From assembly GCA_964575425.1 (NCBI GenBank), contig CAZNRD010000010.1, forward strand, positions 33,140 to 97,139: a stretch of 64,000 nt of DNA, written 5' to 3'. This stretch comes from DATEAV01 sp964575425. GTDB taxonomy: Bacteria > Chloroflexota > Anaerolineae > Anaerolineales > E44-bin32. The notes under the pieces were generated by a model, which saw nothing but the letters and a program-made list of their open reading frames with translations, was not told the DNA's origin and searched no databases. Both the position numbers and the translations under genes were made by a program. Below are positions 1 to 8,713 of the stretch, one piece after another; positions within the stretch are counted from its first letter, which is position 1, and every line of letters begins with the position of its first letter.

Positions 1-501
1 ATCGCCCAGCGGGTTGATGGCGCAGGCGGCGTCGCCGAACTGGGTGGTGTAGCCCAGCAGGATCTCGGTCTTGTTGCCCGTGCCGATCACCAGGCCGCGC
101 GTTGCTGCCGACTGATCGTAGAGCACGATCATGCGCGCCCGGGCCATGGCATTGCCGCGGCGCACCCGATCGGCGTCGGGGTATCGCTCAAACAGCGGAT
201 CGACCAGGTCGGTGATCGGGATGGTGATCGACTGCACCCCGGTGGCTTCAATGACGCGCTGCGCATGTTCGAGAGATTCGGGCGGCGAGGTCTTGTAGGG
301 CATGCGCACGGCGAGGACGTCGTCCGGCCCGAGGGCTTCGGCTGTCAGGTAGCAGGTGACTGCCGAGTCGAGCCCACCGGAGAGCCCCACCACGCCCCGT
401 TCGAAGCCAGCGCGGCGCACCTCGCTGCGCACGAAATCGACCAGGATGCGGTGCGCCAGATCGGTGTTGATCTCCAGTGTGAGGTGGTTGTCAGAGGTCA
501 T
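1..501 (-). CDS. nadE: NAD+ synthetase, synthetase domain (3' end cut by window edge)
   Basis: Catalyses the ATP-dependent amidation of deamido-NAD, the last step of NAD synthesis. The reading frame starts at ATG 499-501 and runs off the left edge, so only about 167 codons are present. The ATP-PPase signature SGGLDSA lies near residue 40, and a later stretch reads GTGNKTEILLGYTTQFGD, typical of NadE. It lies about 55 bases downstream of a carbon-nitrogen hydrolase on the same strand. In many bacteria this hydrolase is the glutaminase half of one fused NAD synthase, so the two may form a split glutamine-dependent enzyme. Identity is secure; the C-terminus is unseen. Confidence 0.9.
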   Translation of the reverse strand, partial: MTSDNHLTLEINTDLAHRILVDFVRSEVRRAGFERGVVGLSGGLDSAVTCYLTAEALGPDDVLAVRMPYKTSPPESLEHAQRVIEATGVQSITIPITDLVDPLFERYPDADRVRRGNAMARARMIVLYDQSAATRGLVIGTGNKTEILLGYTTQFGDAACAINPLGD

Positions 502-556
502 GCTTCACCTTCGGGCTCTCGCGTTCGTCATCGGGCGTGCAGTCCCGGGGGACGCT

Positions 557-1417
557 CTAAGCCCGCTCCTTGCGCAAGATGCGCTCCAGTTCCTGCTGGG
601 CCAGTGCAGCGCGTTCGTCGCGCAGCAGCGGCAGCCGCGCGCGGGTGCGCTGCAGCTGTGCGAGATCGAGCTCCGACAGGACAAGGCCTTCCTGGTGGTA
701 GGGGCCGTGCGTGAGGCACTCCCCGTTGGGAGCGAACACGGTCGCCCCGCCCCAGAAGCTCAGCCCGTCGTCAAAGCCCACGCGGTTGGTGTGTGCCACG
801 AAGATGGTGAAGAGGCTGGCGTAAGCCTGGTTGACCAGTTCCACCCAGCGGGCCGTTCCGAGGCGATTGCTTGCGTTCAGGCCTCGCCCGGGTGAGGCCG
901 AGATGAGGTACATCAGGTCGGCGCCGTCCAGCCACAGCAGGTAGGGCGGAGCGGCGTGCCAGAAGTCCTCGCAGATGAGCATGCCGCAGCGGCCGAAGCG
1001 GGTGTCGAAGGCGCGGATGCTCTCGCCCTGGGCGAAGAAACGTCCTTCGTCGAACAGTGCGTATGTGGGCAGGTAGACCTTGCGGTGGAGGTGAACGATC
1101 TCGCCGCGCGAGAGGTAGGCGGCGGCGATGAAGTGGCGATGCCGCGCATCTGCCTCGACAAAGCTGACGATCACGTCGAGGTCGAGGCTGGCTTGCAGCA
1201 GAGGGCGCAGGGTGGGGTCGTCGGGGGAAACGCGCAGGGCGACGCTTGGGGCGAGATCCTGGAGCAGGTAGCCCGTGAGCGACAGCTCGGGGAAGACGAT
1301 CACGTCGGCGCCTTGGGCCTTCGCCCGGGCGATCCACTCCATGTGACTCTCGAGATTGGCCGCGACATCCCCGAGGCGACTGTGGAATTGGGCCAGGGCC
1401 AGTGAGAGGCGGGACAC
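557..1417 (-). CDS. Carbon-nitrogen hydrolase (nitrilase superfamily), likely NAD synthase glutaminase partner
   Basis: A 286-residue nitrilase-fold amidase. The Glu of FPELSLTGY, the Lys of HRKVYLPTY and the Cys of LICEDFWH form the expected Glu-Lys-Cys catalytic triad in the right order. The frame stays open far upstream, but the protein starts sensibly at GTG 1415-1417 (VSRLSLALAQ), just after the upstream gene ends. In glutamine-dependent NAD synthases this domain releases ammonia from glutamine for the synthetase. The neighbouring nadE on the same strand supports that role, although a free-standing omega-amidase is also possible. Confidence 0.85.
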   Translation of the reverse strand: MSRLSLALAQFHSRLGDVAANLESHMEWIARAKAQGADVIVFPELSLTGYLLQDLAPSVALRVSPDDPTLRPLLQASLDLDVIVSFVEADARHRHFIAAAYLSRGEIVHLHRKVYLPTYALFDEGRFFAQGESIRAFDTRFGRCGMLICEDFWHAAPPYLLWLDGADLMYLISASPGRGLNASNRLGTARWVELVNQAYASLFTIFVAHTNRVGFDDGLSFWGGATVFAPNGECLTHGPYHQEGLVLSELDLAQLQRTRARLPLLRDERAALAQQELERILRKERA

Positions 1418-1431
1418 AGAGTTCTCAGCGG

Positions 1432-2139
1432 TCAGCGGCGCAGGGCACGCGCGGCGGCTGTTCCCAGGGAAAGGATCAGGACAGCGCCCGAGCCGATGGC
1501 ATCGGTACGCGCGCCCCACAGCAGCGGAACGGGGTCTGCGCGAGCGAAGGCGAGGCCGAACGCGAGGGCTGACACGCTGGCGAGGACGAGTGCCGCCGCC
1601 AGGCCAGCGGGTAGACGGTGGCCTTCGAGCCACACGGCCAGCATCAGGATCAGAGTGCTGGCCAGGATGCCGACAGCCTGGGTGGGCCAGCGCGGCGCCC
1701 ACCATCCGAAGATGTCTGGGCTGGGCGTGGTGAGCGGGCTGGGGTTGGCGCGGCGGCCGTAGGCGCAGCCGTCCAGCATGCAGCCCGCCCAAGAGACAAG
1801 TGCCATGATGGCGGCGGGCACGGCCAGGGCGTCGGCCAGGGACCAGAAGGACTGGCGGCGCGAGGCGGCGAAGATCGCCAGACCTGCGACAGCGCCCAGC
1901 GCGCCCGCGGAGCCGCTCAATCCGCCTTGCCAGAACCAGAAAGTTTCAATCGGCCGGACGGCGTAGTAGGAGAAGTGAGCGATGACGAAGCCGAGGCGGG
2001 CGCCGCACAGGCCTCCGGCAAGCGCGGCCAGGGCCGCGTCGACGTTGGGGATCGCCTCACGCTCTGTCCGGCCCCACGCGAGCCATGCCAGCGAAGCCGC
2101 CACTCCCAGGATCAGCAAGACCGGGTAAGTGCCGTTCAC
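1432..2139 (-). CDS. Lgt-like (prolipoprotein diacylglyceryl transferase family) membrane protein
   Basis: A 235-residue, strongly hydrophobic protein with several membrane segments, starting at GTG 2137-2139. WFWQGGLSGSAGALGA matches the W-x-GGL-GG-LG region of prolipoprotein diacylglyceryl transferase, and AGCMLDGCAYGRR sits where Lgt has its GR-GN-NGE-YG signature. The catalytic-region Arg and Asn of that signature are not present here, so it may be a divergent paralogue and not a working Lgt. It is followed 14 bases later by the nitrilase gene on the same strand. Confidence 0.65.
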   Translation of the reverse strand: MNGTYPVLLILGVAASLAWLAWGRTEREAIPNVDAALAALAGGLCGARLGFVIAHFSYYAVRPIETFWFWQGGLSGSAGALGAVAGLAIFAASRRQSFWSLADALAVPAAIMALVSWAGCMLDGCAYGRRANPSPLTTPSPDIFGWWAPRWPTQAVGILASTLILMLAVWLEGHRLPAGLAAALVLASVSALAFGLAFARADPVPLLWGARTDAIGSGAVLILSLGTAAARALRR

Positions 2140-2200
2140 GCGCCTATCCTCGGCGGCTAATGATACCACCGCACAGGTCCTGCGCATCGCGTGCCGGATG

Positions 2201-2206
2201 TATAAT
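2201..2206 (+). promoter_or_regulatory. Candidate -10 element for the GNAT-fold gene
   Basis: TATAAT about 27 bases before the ATG at 2233. No good -35 hexamer is visible at the usual spacing. Confidence 0.4.
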
Positions 2207-2232
2207 CGGTGCGCCCTCCCCGGAGATCTCCG

Positions 2233-3387
2233 ATGTCCGAAGTGACAGTCGCCCCGGTCCGGAACGAGGCCGAGTTGATGGCCTTCATTCAGTTTCCTTG
2301 GGAGGTGTATCGCCAAGACCGCCACTGGGTCCCGCCTCTCATCTCGGAGCGTCGCGCGTTTCTCGATCGAGAGAAGAACCCGTTTTTCCAGCACGCGCGG
2401 GCGGAGTACTTCCTGGCGCGGCAGGGAGAGGAAGTGGTGGGCACGGTCGCGGCCTTCACGAATGATCTGTACAACCAGTTTCAGGGCGTGAACACTGGCT
2501 TCTTCGGGTTCTTTGAAGTGCTGGACCTGCCGCAGGTGGCGGCCTCGCTGCTGACGGCTGCTGAAGGCTGGGCGCGCAGCGCCGGGCATGAGACGCTGCT
2601 CGGTCCGGCGCAGTTCTCGACAAACGATGAATGCGGCCTATTGGTGGATGGCTTTGACGACCCCCCGCGCATCCTGATGACCTACAACCCGCCCCGCTAT
2701 CGCGACTACCTCGAGGCTGCCGGTTACACCAAGGCCATGGACCTCTGGGCCTACGCGCTGCCGCTTGATGTCTTCGGCTCGTCAACGGAGCGACTCCCGG
2801 CCAAACTGCTGCGGGTGGCGCAGAAGGTGGAGCGCCAGGGGAAATTCACCGTGCGTCGGCTGGACATGAGGCATTTCGAGCGGGAGGTTGATGCTGTCAA
2901 GGAGGTCTACAACCGCTCCTGGGAACACAATTGGGGCTTCGTCCCGATGACGGATCCCGAGTTCGACCATCTTGGCCGACAGCTGAAGTCGATCGCTGAT
3001 CCCGACCTGGTGGTGATCGTCGAACGTGAAGGAAAGTCGGTTGGCTTCGGCCTGACCCTGCCGGACCTGAATCAACCCCTGTTGCGGGCGTATCCCCGGC
3101 CAGGCACGCCCGAGCTGGCCACCATGCTCAAGCTCCTGTGGCACTGGAAGGTGATGAGGCGCATCGAATGGATGCGCGTCTTCGCCCTCGGCGTGCTGCC
3201 TGAGCATCGCGGCCAGGGCGTCGATGCGTTGATGTACTATGAGACGGCCAAGAGCGCCTTCCGCAAGGGTTTCAGACGATGCGAGATGAGCTGGATTCTC
3301 GAGAACAACGTGATGATGAATCGGGCGATCGAGTTCCTGGGGGGCAAGGTCTACAAGACATACCGCTTCTACGAGAAGCGGTTGTAG
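2233..3387 (+). CDS. GNAT-fold acyltransferase-like protein (YghO-like), 384 aa
   Basis: The start at ATG 2233 (MSEVTVAPVR) gives 384 residues. The N-terminal signature FPWEVYRQDRHWVPPLISE and the C-terminal GNAT-like stretch (ALGVLPEHRGQGVDALMYYE) mark a family of large GNAT-fold proteins of unsettled function. A clear paralogue lies at 56562-57695 beside an acyl carrier protein and an acyl ligase, which suggests acyl transfer, possibly in lipid metabolism. Here the gene stands alone and diverges from the Lgt-like gene. The substrate cannot be read from the sequence. Confidence 0.7.
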   Translation: MSEVTVAPVRNEAELMAFIQFPWEVYRQDRHWVPPLISERRAFLDREKNPFFQHARAEYFLARQGEEVVGTVAAFTNDLYNQFQGVNTGFFGFFEVLDLPQVAASLLTAAEGWARSAGHETLLGPAQFSTNDECGLLVDGFDDPPRILMTYNPPRYRDYLEAAGYTKAMDLWAYALPLDVFGSSTERLPAKLLRVAQKVERQGKFTVRRLDMRHFEREVDAVKEVYNRSWEHNWGFVPMTDPEFDHLGRQLKSIADPDLVVIVEREGKSVGFGLTLPDLNQPLLRAYPRPGTPELATMLKLLWHWKVMRRIEWMRVFALGVLPEHRGQGVDALMYYETAKSAFRKGFRRCEMSWILENNVMMNRAIEFLGGKVYKTYRFYEKRL

Positions 3388-3476
3388 ATGTCGGCGGAAT
3401 GTCGGCGTCCTGGCATGTGGCCGAGCGGTGTTGGCTGTAGGCTCAGGGCAGGCTTGCCTGCGGAGGGCAGGATTCG

Positions 3477-4079
3477 ATGACCTTGCTGCAGTCCCCGATG
3501 CTCCCCAACGTGGTCTATCTGCTGCTGGTGGGAGGCCTGTGGTTGGCGGCGACGGCGCTGGTCGTGCCAGGCAGCGGCGTACTGGAGGCCCTTGCGGTTA
3601 TGGCCCTGGCCGGCGCCGGCGTGGGCATGGCCTACATCCCGGTCAACCCGTGGGCAGTGGGCGCGCTGGTGACCGGAGCGGGGTTCTTTGGGCTGTCCTT
3701 GTGGAGACGGCGGGAAGCGCTGTGGCTGGCGCTGGCGGCCGTGGCCATCAGTCTGGGCTCGGCATTTCTCTTCCGCGTCGAGACGGGCCAGCCGGCGGTA
3801 CACCCGCTTGTGGCTGTGACGGTCTCGCTCCTGACAGTGGGTTTCTTCTGGCTGGCGATCCGCAAGGCGCTGATTGCCAGCCAGGCCCGGCCTATCATCG
3901 ACCCCGAAACAGTGGTGGGGCAGGTGGGCGAAGCGCGTACCCCGCTGGACCCCACCGGCTCGGTGTACGTGGCTGGCGAGTTGTGGACGGGGCGCTGCCG
4001 GACGTCGCTGCCGGAAGGGAGGTGCGTGCGCGTTGTGAGCAGGGATGGATTGATTCTGATCGTGGAATCCGCCGAGTGA
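3477..4079 (+). CDS. NfeD-like membrane protein
   Basis: A 200-residue protein with four or five hydrophobic segments in the first 130 residues. It ends in a small OB-like domain (ETVVGQVGEARTPLDPTGSV, then LWTGRC), the NfeD signature. The start is ATG 3477 with GGAGGGCAGG just upstream. NfeD proteins are usually encoded with an SPFH/stomatin protein and are thought to act with it in membrane microdomains, and the next gene is exactly that. No N-terminal ClpP-like protease domain is present, so this is the short NfeD form. Confidence 0.85.
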   Translation: MTLLQSPMLPNVVYLLLVGGLWLAATALVVPGSGVLEALAVMALAGAGVGMAYIPVNPWAVGALVTGAGFFGLSLWRRREALWLALAAVAISLGSAFLFRVETGQPAVHPLVAVTVSLLTVGFFWLAIRKALIASQARPIIDPETVVGQVGEARTPLDPTGSVYVAGELWTGRCRTSLPEGRCVRVVSRDGLILIVESAE

Positions 4080-4102
4080 AAGGGGACAAGGAGAGGGATG
4101 AC

Positions 4103-5035
4103 ATGAACGCGAACGCATGGCTGGCACCGCTGGCTCAGGCCGGCACACTGTCGTACCTGGGGCTGTGTCTGGTGGGCGCCGTCCTGGTGTTGGGCGTGAT
4201 GATCCTGGGCAGTGCCATTCGCATCGTGCAGGAGTATGAACGGCTGGTCGTCTTCCGCCTAGGGCGCTGCATTGGGCAGAAGGGGCCGGGGCTGGTGTTG
4301 CTGATCCCCTTTATCGATCAGGGGCGGCGCGTCGACCTGCGTGAGCTGGTGCGCGAGATCCCTCACCAGACCTCGATCACCAAGGACAATGCTCCGATCG
4401 CCATCGACTTCATCTGGTACTACAAGGTGGTGGACGCCGTGATGAGCGTCCTGCAGGTGGGCAACTTTGAGGCGGCGGCGCAGGGCATGGCCACCACGAC
4501 GCTGCGCTCGGTCATAGGCGGCATTTTGCTCGATGAAGTCCTTTCCCAGCGGGAGCACATCAATCAGACCTTGCGGACAAAGCTCGACGAGGTCACGGAG
4601 CGTTGGGGCGTGAAGGTGACGAACGTCGAGATACGCGAGATCATCCCGCCGCGCGAGGTGCAGGAGGCGATGAACCGCCAGATGTCGGCGGAGCGCAACC
4701 GCCGGGCGGTAGTCACGGAGTCGACCGGCACGCGCGAGGCGGCTGTCAATGTGGCTGAAGGCGAGAAGCAGGCGGCCATTCTCAAGGCGGAAGGCCAGAA
4801 GCAGGCCAACATCCTGGTGGCCGAAGGGGAGCGCCAAGCGCAGCTGCTGCGAGCCGAAGGCTTCGCCGCTGCGCTCGAACGCATCTACGGCGTCGCCCAC
4901 ACGGTCGATCAGAAGACGATGACGCTGCAGTACTTCGAGACGTTGAAGGCAATGGGTGCCAGCCCGGCGACCAAGTTTGTCTTCCCGATGGAGTTCACTA
5001 GTCTGCTTGAGACATTCCGCAAGGGCGGAGCCTAG
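4103..5035 (+). CDS. SPFH/stomatin (slipin-type) membrane protein
   Basis: 310 residues from ATG 4103 with the strong ribosome site AAGGAGAGGG. One N-terminal membrane helix is followed by the band-7 domain (EYERLVVFRLGRCIGQKGPG, then PFIDQGRRVDLRE). A long Ala/Glu/Gln-rich coiled coil with repeated AEGE/AEGQ-K units follows, as in slipins. The open frame continues upstream through the nfeD gene in another reading frame, but that extension is not coding. It forms an NfeD-SPFH pair with the preceding gene, 23 bases away. Such pairs organise membrane domains and chaperone membrane proteins. Confidence 0.9.
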   Translation: MNANAWLAPLAQAGTLSYLGLCLVGAVLVLGVMILGSAIRIVQEYERLVVFRLGRCIGQKGPGLVLLIPFIDQGRRVDLRELVREIPHQTSITKDNAPIAIDFIWYYKVVDAVMSVLQVGNFEAAAQGMATTTLRSVIGGILLDEVLSQREHINQTLRTKLDEVTERWGVKVTNVEIREIIPPREVQEAMNRQMSAERNRRAVVTESTGTREAAVNVAEGEKQAAILKAEGQKQANILVAEGERQAQLLRAEGFAAALERIYGVAHTVDQKTMTLQYFETLKAMGASPATKFVFPMEFTSLLETFRKGGA

Positions 5036-5044
5036 CTGCGGAAG

Positions 5045-5530
5045 TTGGCCACCAACGTCTGTCGACGAACGGAGATCCTGCCTGCGACGTGGCGGGATTT
5101 CCGTCCAGTGATGGCTCTGGAGAAGATCTGCTTTCCGGGCGATGTCTGGCCGTGGTTCGACATCCTGGCGGCGCTGACCTTCCCGGAGACGGTGCGACTG
5201 AAGGCTGTGCTGGGCGGCCGGGTCGTGGGCTTCGTCATCGGGGATCGCCGCCAGCGCGCGGAGGTGGGATGGATAGCCTCCATCGGTGTGCATCCTGAGC
5301 TGAGGCGCAACGGCATCGGCAGCAAGCTGCTGGTCGCCTGTGAGCGAGAGCTGGGCACCGCCTGCGTCCGCCTGACGCTGCGTCCCTCAAACGTGGGTGC
5401 CTTGCGCCTGTATCAGGCAAGCGGCTACATCGAGATCGACCGCATCGATCGTTACTATCACAATGGCGAGGGAGCGATTGTGATGGAGAAGGTCCTGGTG
5501 CCGTCGGCGGAGAAGGGCACCGAGAAGTAA
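5045..5530 (+). CDS. RimI-like GNAT N-acetyltransferase
   Basis: A 161-residue GNAT protein. The acetyl-CoA binding motif A reads IGVHPELRRNGIGSKLLVAC, followed by RLTLRPSNVGALRLYQASGY, as in RimI-type protein N-terminal acetyltransferases. The start is taken as TTG 5045; an ATG at 5111 would remove part of the first strand. It follows the SPFH gene after nine bases and may be cotranscribed with it. The substrate is unknown. Confidence 0.75.
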   Translation: MATNVCRRTEILPATWRDFRPVMALEKICFPGDVWPWFDILAALTFPETVRLKAVLGGRVVGFVIGDRRQRAEVGWIASIGVHPELRRNGIGSKLLVACERELGTACVRLTLRPSNVGALRLYQASGYIEIDRIDRYYHNGEGAIVMEKVLVPSAEKGTEK

Positions 5531-5592
5531 GCTGGGGCATGCCACGCTCTGGCCCCGGTTCCAGAGGAAACGTCCGCTCGGGCCAGACGGCT

Positions 5593-5621
5593 TTGACTGG
5601 CCGCGGCCGGTCTGGTAGAAT
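5593..5621 (+). promoter_or_regulatory. Sigma-70-type promoter for rplI
   Basis: TTGACT at 5593-5598, a 17-base spacer, then TAGAAT at 5616-5621. The start codon of rplI is 80 bases downstream. The same hexamers and spacing recur at 20223-20251. Confidence 0.7.
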
Positions 5622-5651
5622 ATGACTCACAGGGCGTTGTACCCTTCGCCC

Positions 5652-5674
5652 TTGAGCGCCCCATCGGCGCTCAA
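5652..5674 (+). promoter_or_regulatory. Leader hairpin before rplI
   Basis: A perfect 9-bp stem, TTGAGCGCC/GGCGCTCAA, with loop CCATC in the 5' untranslated leader of rplI. It lies between the promoter and the ribosome site. It could be an autoregulatory ribosomal-protein leader or a weak attenuator; no U-run follows it. Confidence 0.5.
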
Positions 5675-5700
5675 ACTTTGCAGAAAGGGCTTGGATCCCC

Positions 5701-6297
5701 ATGAAAGTCCTCCTGTTGAAAGACGTCTACAAGCTGGGCCGCGCGGGCGACGTCAAGAAGGTCGCCGACGGCTACGGCCGCAACTACCTGATCCCTCAGG
5801 GGCTGGCCGTCCTGGCAACGCCCGGGGCGCTGAAGCAGGCTGAGTACATTCAGCGCACGGCGGCCGTGCAGCGCCAACGCCTGAACCAGGAACTCGGCTC
5901 AGTGGCGCAGCGCCTGCAGGGCTTGAAGCTGGTCTTCCCGGCTAAGGCTGGCGAGACCGGCAAGCTGTATGGCTCGATCACCACGACGATGATTGCCGAA
6001 GCCATCGAGCGCCAGACCGGAGCCAAGGTCGAACGCAAGCAGATCGACAGTCAGCCGATCAAGACCCTCGGTGTCCACACCGTGCGCGTTCGCCTGACGA
6101 TCGACTTGGTGCCCGAGATGACTGTGCTCATCCACCGCGAGGGTGAGGCACCTGAAACGGCGTATGCGGAGGCCGAGAAGGCGGCGGAGGCGGCGCGCGC
6201 GGGCGAGTTTGCTGAGCTGGAGGCCGCACTGGAGGCAGAGCAGGCCCCCGAGGCCCCCGCTGAAGGCGCCAGCGAGGCTGAACCAGACGCCATCTGA
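5701..6297 (+). CDS. rplI: 50S ribosomal protein L9 with acidic C-terminal extension
   Basis: L9 binds 23S rRNA at the base of the L1 stalk. The N-terminal domain is typical: MKVLLLKDVYKLGRAGDVKK, then VADGYGRNYLIPQGLA. The C-terminal domain follows with the usual SITTTMIAEAI. Bacterial L9 is usually about 150 residues. This one is 198, the extra 50 forming an Ala/Glu-rich acidic tail from about residue 148. AGAAAGGG precedes the ATG. It is not next to rpsF or rpsR, the usual neighbours. Confidence 0.95.
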   Translation: MKVLLLKDVYKLGRAGDVKKVADGYGRNYLIPQGLAVLATPGALKQAEYIQRTAAVQRQRLNQELGSVAQRLQGLKLVFPAKAGETGKLYGSITTTMIAEAIERQTGAKVERKQIDSQPIKTLGVHTVRVRLTIDLVPEMTVLIHREGEAPETAYAEAEKAAEAARAGEFAELEAALEAEQAPEAPAEGASEAEPDAI

Positions 6298-6383
6298 GAG
6301 GCCTGATCCCGAGGCACACATCCAAGGCAGCGTCTGGGTGCAGCGGGTTTCCTGCCGCGGGCGCTGTCTGCGCGAAGGCGGCG

Positions 6384-7301
6384 ATGACGGAAATCGGCCG
6401 AGCCCTGAAGGATGCGCGCGAGCGACTGGGCCTGACGCTGGAAGAGGCTGAGCGCGCCACGCGCATCCGCATCCACAACCTCAGAGCGCTGGAGGCTGGC
6501 GACCTCGCGGCGCTGCCGTCGCCGGTGCAGGCGCGTGGCTTCCTCAAGAACTACGCTGAGTTCCTGGGGCTGGACGCCGACGGCCTCTTGTTGCAGTACG
6601 CCGATGCAATCCAGGCCCGCCGCCCCCGCTTCGGGAGGTCGGCTGCGCAGGGAGAAGGCAGCCCGCGCCCCTCGGTCCGTCTGCGCACGCGTCGGCCGCG
6701 CTGGCTGTCGACGGACTTGTTCATCGCTACGGGCATCATCCTGGCGGTCGTGGTCGTGCTTGTCTGGGGGATCGGCCGGGTGATGGCGGCCGTGGGCGAA
6801 CGGACGCGCGCTGCCGTCGCCTCCGTTCCTGGCGCCACTCCGAGCCCGACCGCGACAGGCACGCCCTCGCTGCTCGAGGCTCCGGAACTTCCGACCCTCG
6901 CGGCTCCTGCTTCCTCCAACCCCACCGCTACGCTCCCCGCACTCAATCTCGGCGGTGCCGGGGTCAACCTGCGCCTCGTCGTGGAGAGGAGCGCCTGGTT
7001 GAGCGTGGCGCTGGATGGGCGCGAGGTCCTTCGCGGCCGCGTCGCCCCGGGCCAGATCCTCGATTATCAGGCAGATCAGCAGATCGAGGTGATCACCGGC
7101 AACGGGGCCGGATTGCGTGCGTTCTACAACGGACAGGACCTGGGAACGCTGGGCGACCTGGGCGAGGTGATCATCCGTCAGTGGACGCTGCAGGGCATCG
7201 TCACCCCAACCGCCACCCAGACCCGAACGCCCACCGTCACCCCGCGCGTCACTCCCACCCCCTCACCCGCCGCCAGTGCAACGCCAGTCACGGGGGGCTG
7301 A
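6384..7301 (+). CDS. RodZ-like protein (HTH_25, one TM segment, DUF4115)
   Basis: 305 residues. The N-terminal helix-turn-helix (EIGRALKDARERLGLTLEEA, then ALEAGDLAALPSPVQARGFL) is the cytoplasmic RodZ domain. A single membrane helix lies around residues 112-136. Beyond it come a Pro/Thr-rich linker, an extracellular DUF4115-type beta domain, and a second TPT-repeat tail. RodZ couples MreB to the cell-wall elongation machinery. Low-complexity TP-rich linkers like these are common in Chloroflexota exported proteins. It ends one base before the rimO ATG, so the two are translationally linked. Confidence 0.8.
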   Translation: MTEIGRALKDARERLGLTLEEAERATRIRIHNLRALEAGDLAALPSPVQARGFLKNYAEFLGLDADGLLLQYADAIQARRPRFGRSAAQGEGSPRPSVRLRTRRPRWLSTDLFIATGIILAVVVVLVWGIGRVMAAVGERTRAAVASVPGATPSPTATGTPSLLEAPELPTLAAPASSNPTATLPALNLGGAGVNLRLVVERSAWLSVALDGREVLRGRVAPGQILDYQADQQIEVITGNGAGLRAFYNGQDLGTLGDLGEVIIRQWTLQGIVTPTATQTRTPTVTPRVTPTPSPAASATPVTGG

Positions 7302-7302
7302 G

Positions 7303-8640
7303 ATGAGCCGTCCGCTCGTTCATGTGGTCTCTCTCGGCTGCGCCAAGAACTTGGTCGATTCGCAGTCAATGCTCCATCTGCTGCAATGCGCCGGATACGG
7401 CCAGGCGCATGCGGTCGAGGAGGCGGATATCCTCCTCGTGAACACGTGCGGCTTCATCACCCCCGCCAAAGAGGAGTCGCTGACGGTGCTGCGCCTGCTG
7501 GCTGCCGGCAAGCGCAACGGACAGCTGCTCATCGCCGCCGGCTGCCTGACGCAGCGGTACGGCGCAGGACTTGCCCACCTCGTCCCCGGCCTGGACGCAA
7601 TGCTGGGCACTCGCCGCTGGGCCGACCTTGTGGATGTGGTGCGGCGCCTGCGTGGCAGGCGTCATTCCGAGCCGCTGTGTCACGTGCCTGAGGCGTCGAC
7701 CTCGGTGATGGAAGCAGGTGGCGTGCCTCGTTCGGCGGTGCAGGGGGCAAGCGCCTACCTGAAGATCGCAGATGGCTGCCGGCGTCCATGCGCTTTCTGT
7801 GCCATCCCACTCATCAAGGGGCGGGCGATCAGTCGGGCGCCGCAGGCCATCCTGGCGGAGGCAAGGCGACTGCAATCCTCCGGCGCGCGGGAATTGATCC
7901 TGATTTCCCAGGACACAACCGACTACGGGAATGACTTGGGGATGAGAGATGGCTTGCCGGAACTGCTCGAGTCGCTCGTGCGCGAGGTCCCAGAGATCGA
8001 CTGGATCCGCCTGATGTATGCCTACCCCGGTGCGATCAGCGACCGGCTGATCGACACCATGGTCGCCCATCCTCAGATTCTGCCGTATCTCGACCTTCCC
8101 TTGCAGCACTCGCACCCGGAGATGCTCCGGCGGATGAGACGCCCGGCGAATGTGGAGTGGGTCCGGCGGACGCTGGGAAAGATGCGCGCTGCCATGCCCG
8201 ACCTAGCCGTTCGCACCACCTTCCTCGTGGGTTATCCGGGCGAGGGCGAGGAGGAGTTCGCCGCTCTCCTGGATTTCATCACCGAGATGCGCTTTGATCG
8301 GGTCGGCGTCTTTCCATTCTGGTTCGAGCCGGGAACCGCAAGCGAGATGCTGGGGGATCCAATCTCCTCGAGCCTCAAGGAGGAGCGCCGGGCTCAGCTG
8401 ATGGCGCGCCAGCAGGCGATTTCGCTGGAGAAGAACCAGGCCTTCGTTGGCAGGGTGCTGTCGGTCCTCATCGAGGGGAGCGGGGACGGCATCTCGGTTG
8501 GTCGTTCGTATCGGGATGCACCGGAGATCGATGGCCTTGTGATCGTGGAAGGAGAGTCGCCGGTGGGTGAGATGGTTCGGGTGCGCATTACAGCTGCACT
8601 GCCCTACGATCTGACCGGCGTCCCCGAGGCCGCGGGCTGA
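7303..8640 (+). CDS. rimO: Ribosomal protein S12 methylthiotransferase
   Basis: RimO methylthiolates an aspartate of ribosomal protein S12 using two [4Fe-4S] clusters and S-adenosylmethionine. The N-terminal cluster cysteines are visible in SLGCAKNLVDSQ, NTCGF and AAGCLTQRYG. The radical-SAM motif is CRRPCAFC. A C-terminal TRAM domain follows (RVLSVLIEGSGDG). The start is ATG 7303, immediately after the rodZ-like stop, giving 445 residues, the usual length. SLGCAKN and S12-type motif spacing favour RimO over MiaB. Confidence 0.93.
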   Translation: MSRPLVHVVSLGCAKNLVDSQSMLHLLQCAGYGQAHAVEEADILLVNTCGFITPAKEESLTVLRLLAAGKRNGQLLIAAGCLTQRYGAGLAHLVPGLDAMLGTRRWADLVDVVRRLRGRRHSEPLCHVPEASTSVMEAGGVPRSAVQGASAYLKIADGCRRPCAFCAIPLIKGRAISRAPQAILAEARRLQSSGARELILISQDTTDYGNDLGMRDGLPELLESLVREVPEIDWIRLMYAYPGAISDRLIDTMVAHPQILPYLDLPLQHSHPEMLRRMRRPANVEWVRRTLGKMRAAMPDLAVRTTFLVGYPGEGEEEFAALLDFITEMRFDRVGVFPFWFEPGTASEMLGDPISSSLKEERRAQLMARQQAISLEKNQAFVGRVLSVLIEGSGDGISVGRSYRDAPEIDGLVIVEGESPVGEMVRVRITAALPYDLTGVPEAAG

Positions 8641-8713
8641 CAGCTTCCTGGGGTTGTGTGCTGCTTGCCGAGGGCATGGGTTGTGAGAGCGCGGGCACGA
8701 TCCGGCCGAGCGC

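Noticed and set aside
3428..4102. Long N-terminal extension of the SPFH protein
   Set aside because: It overlaps nfeD in another frame and has no domain; the start at 4103 has a strong ribosome site.
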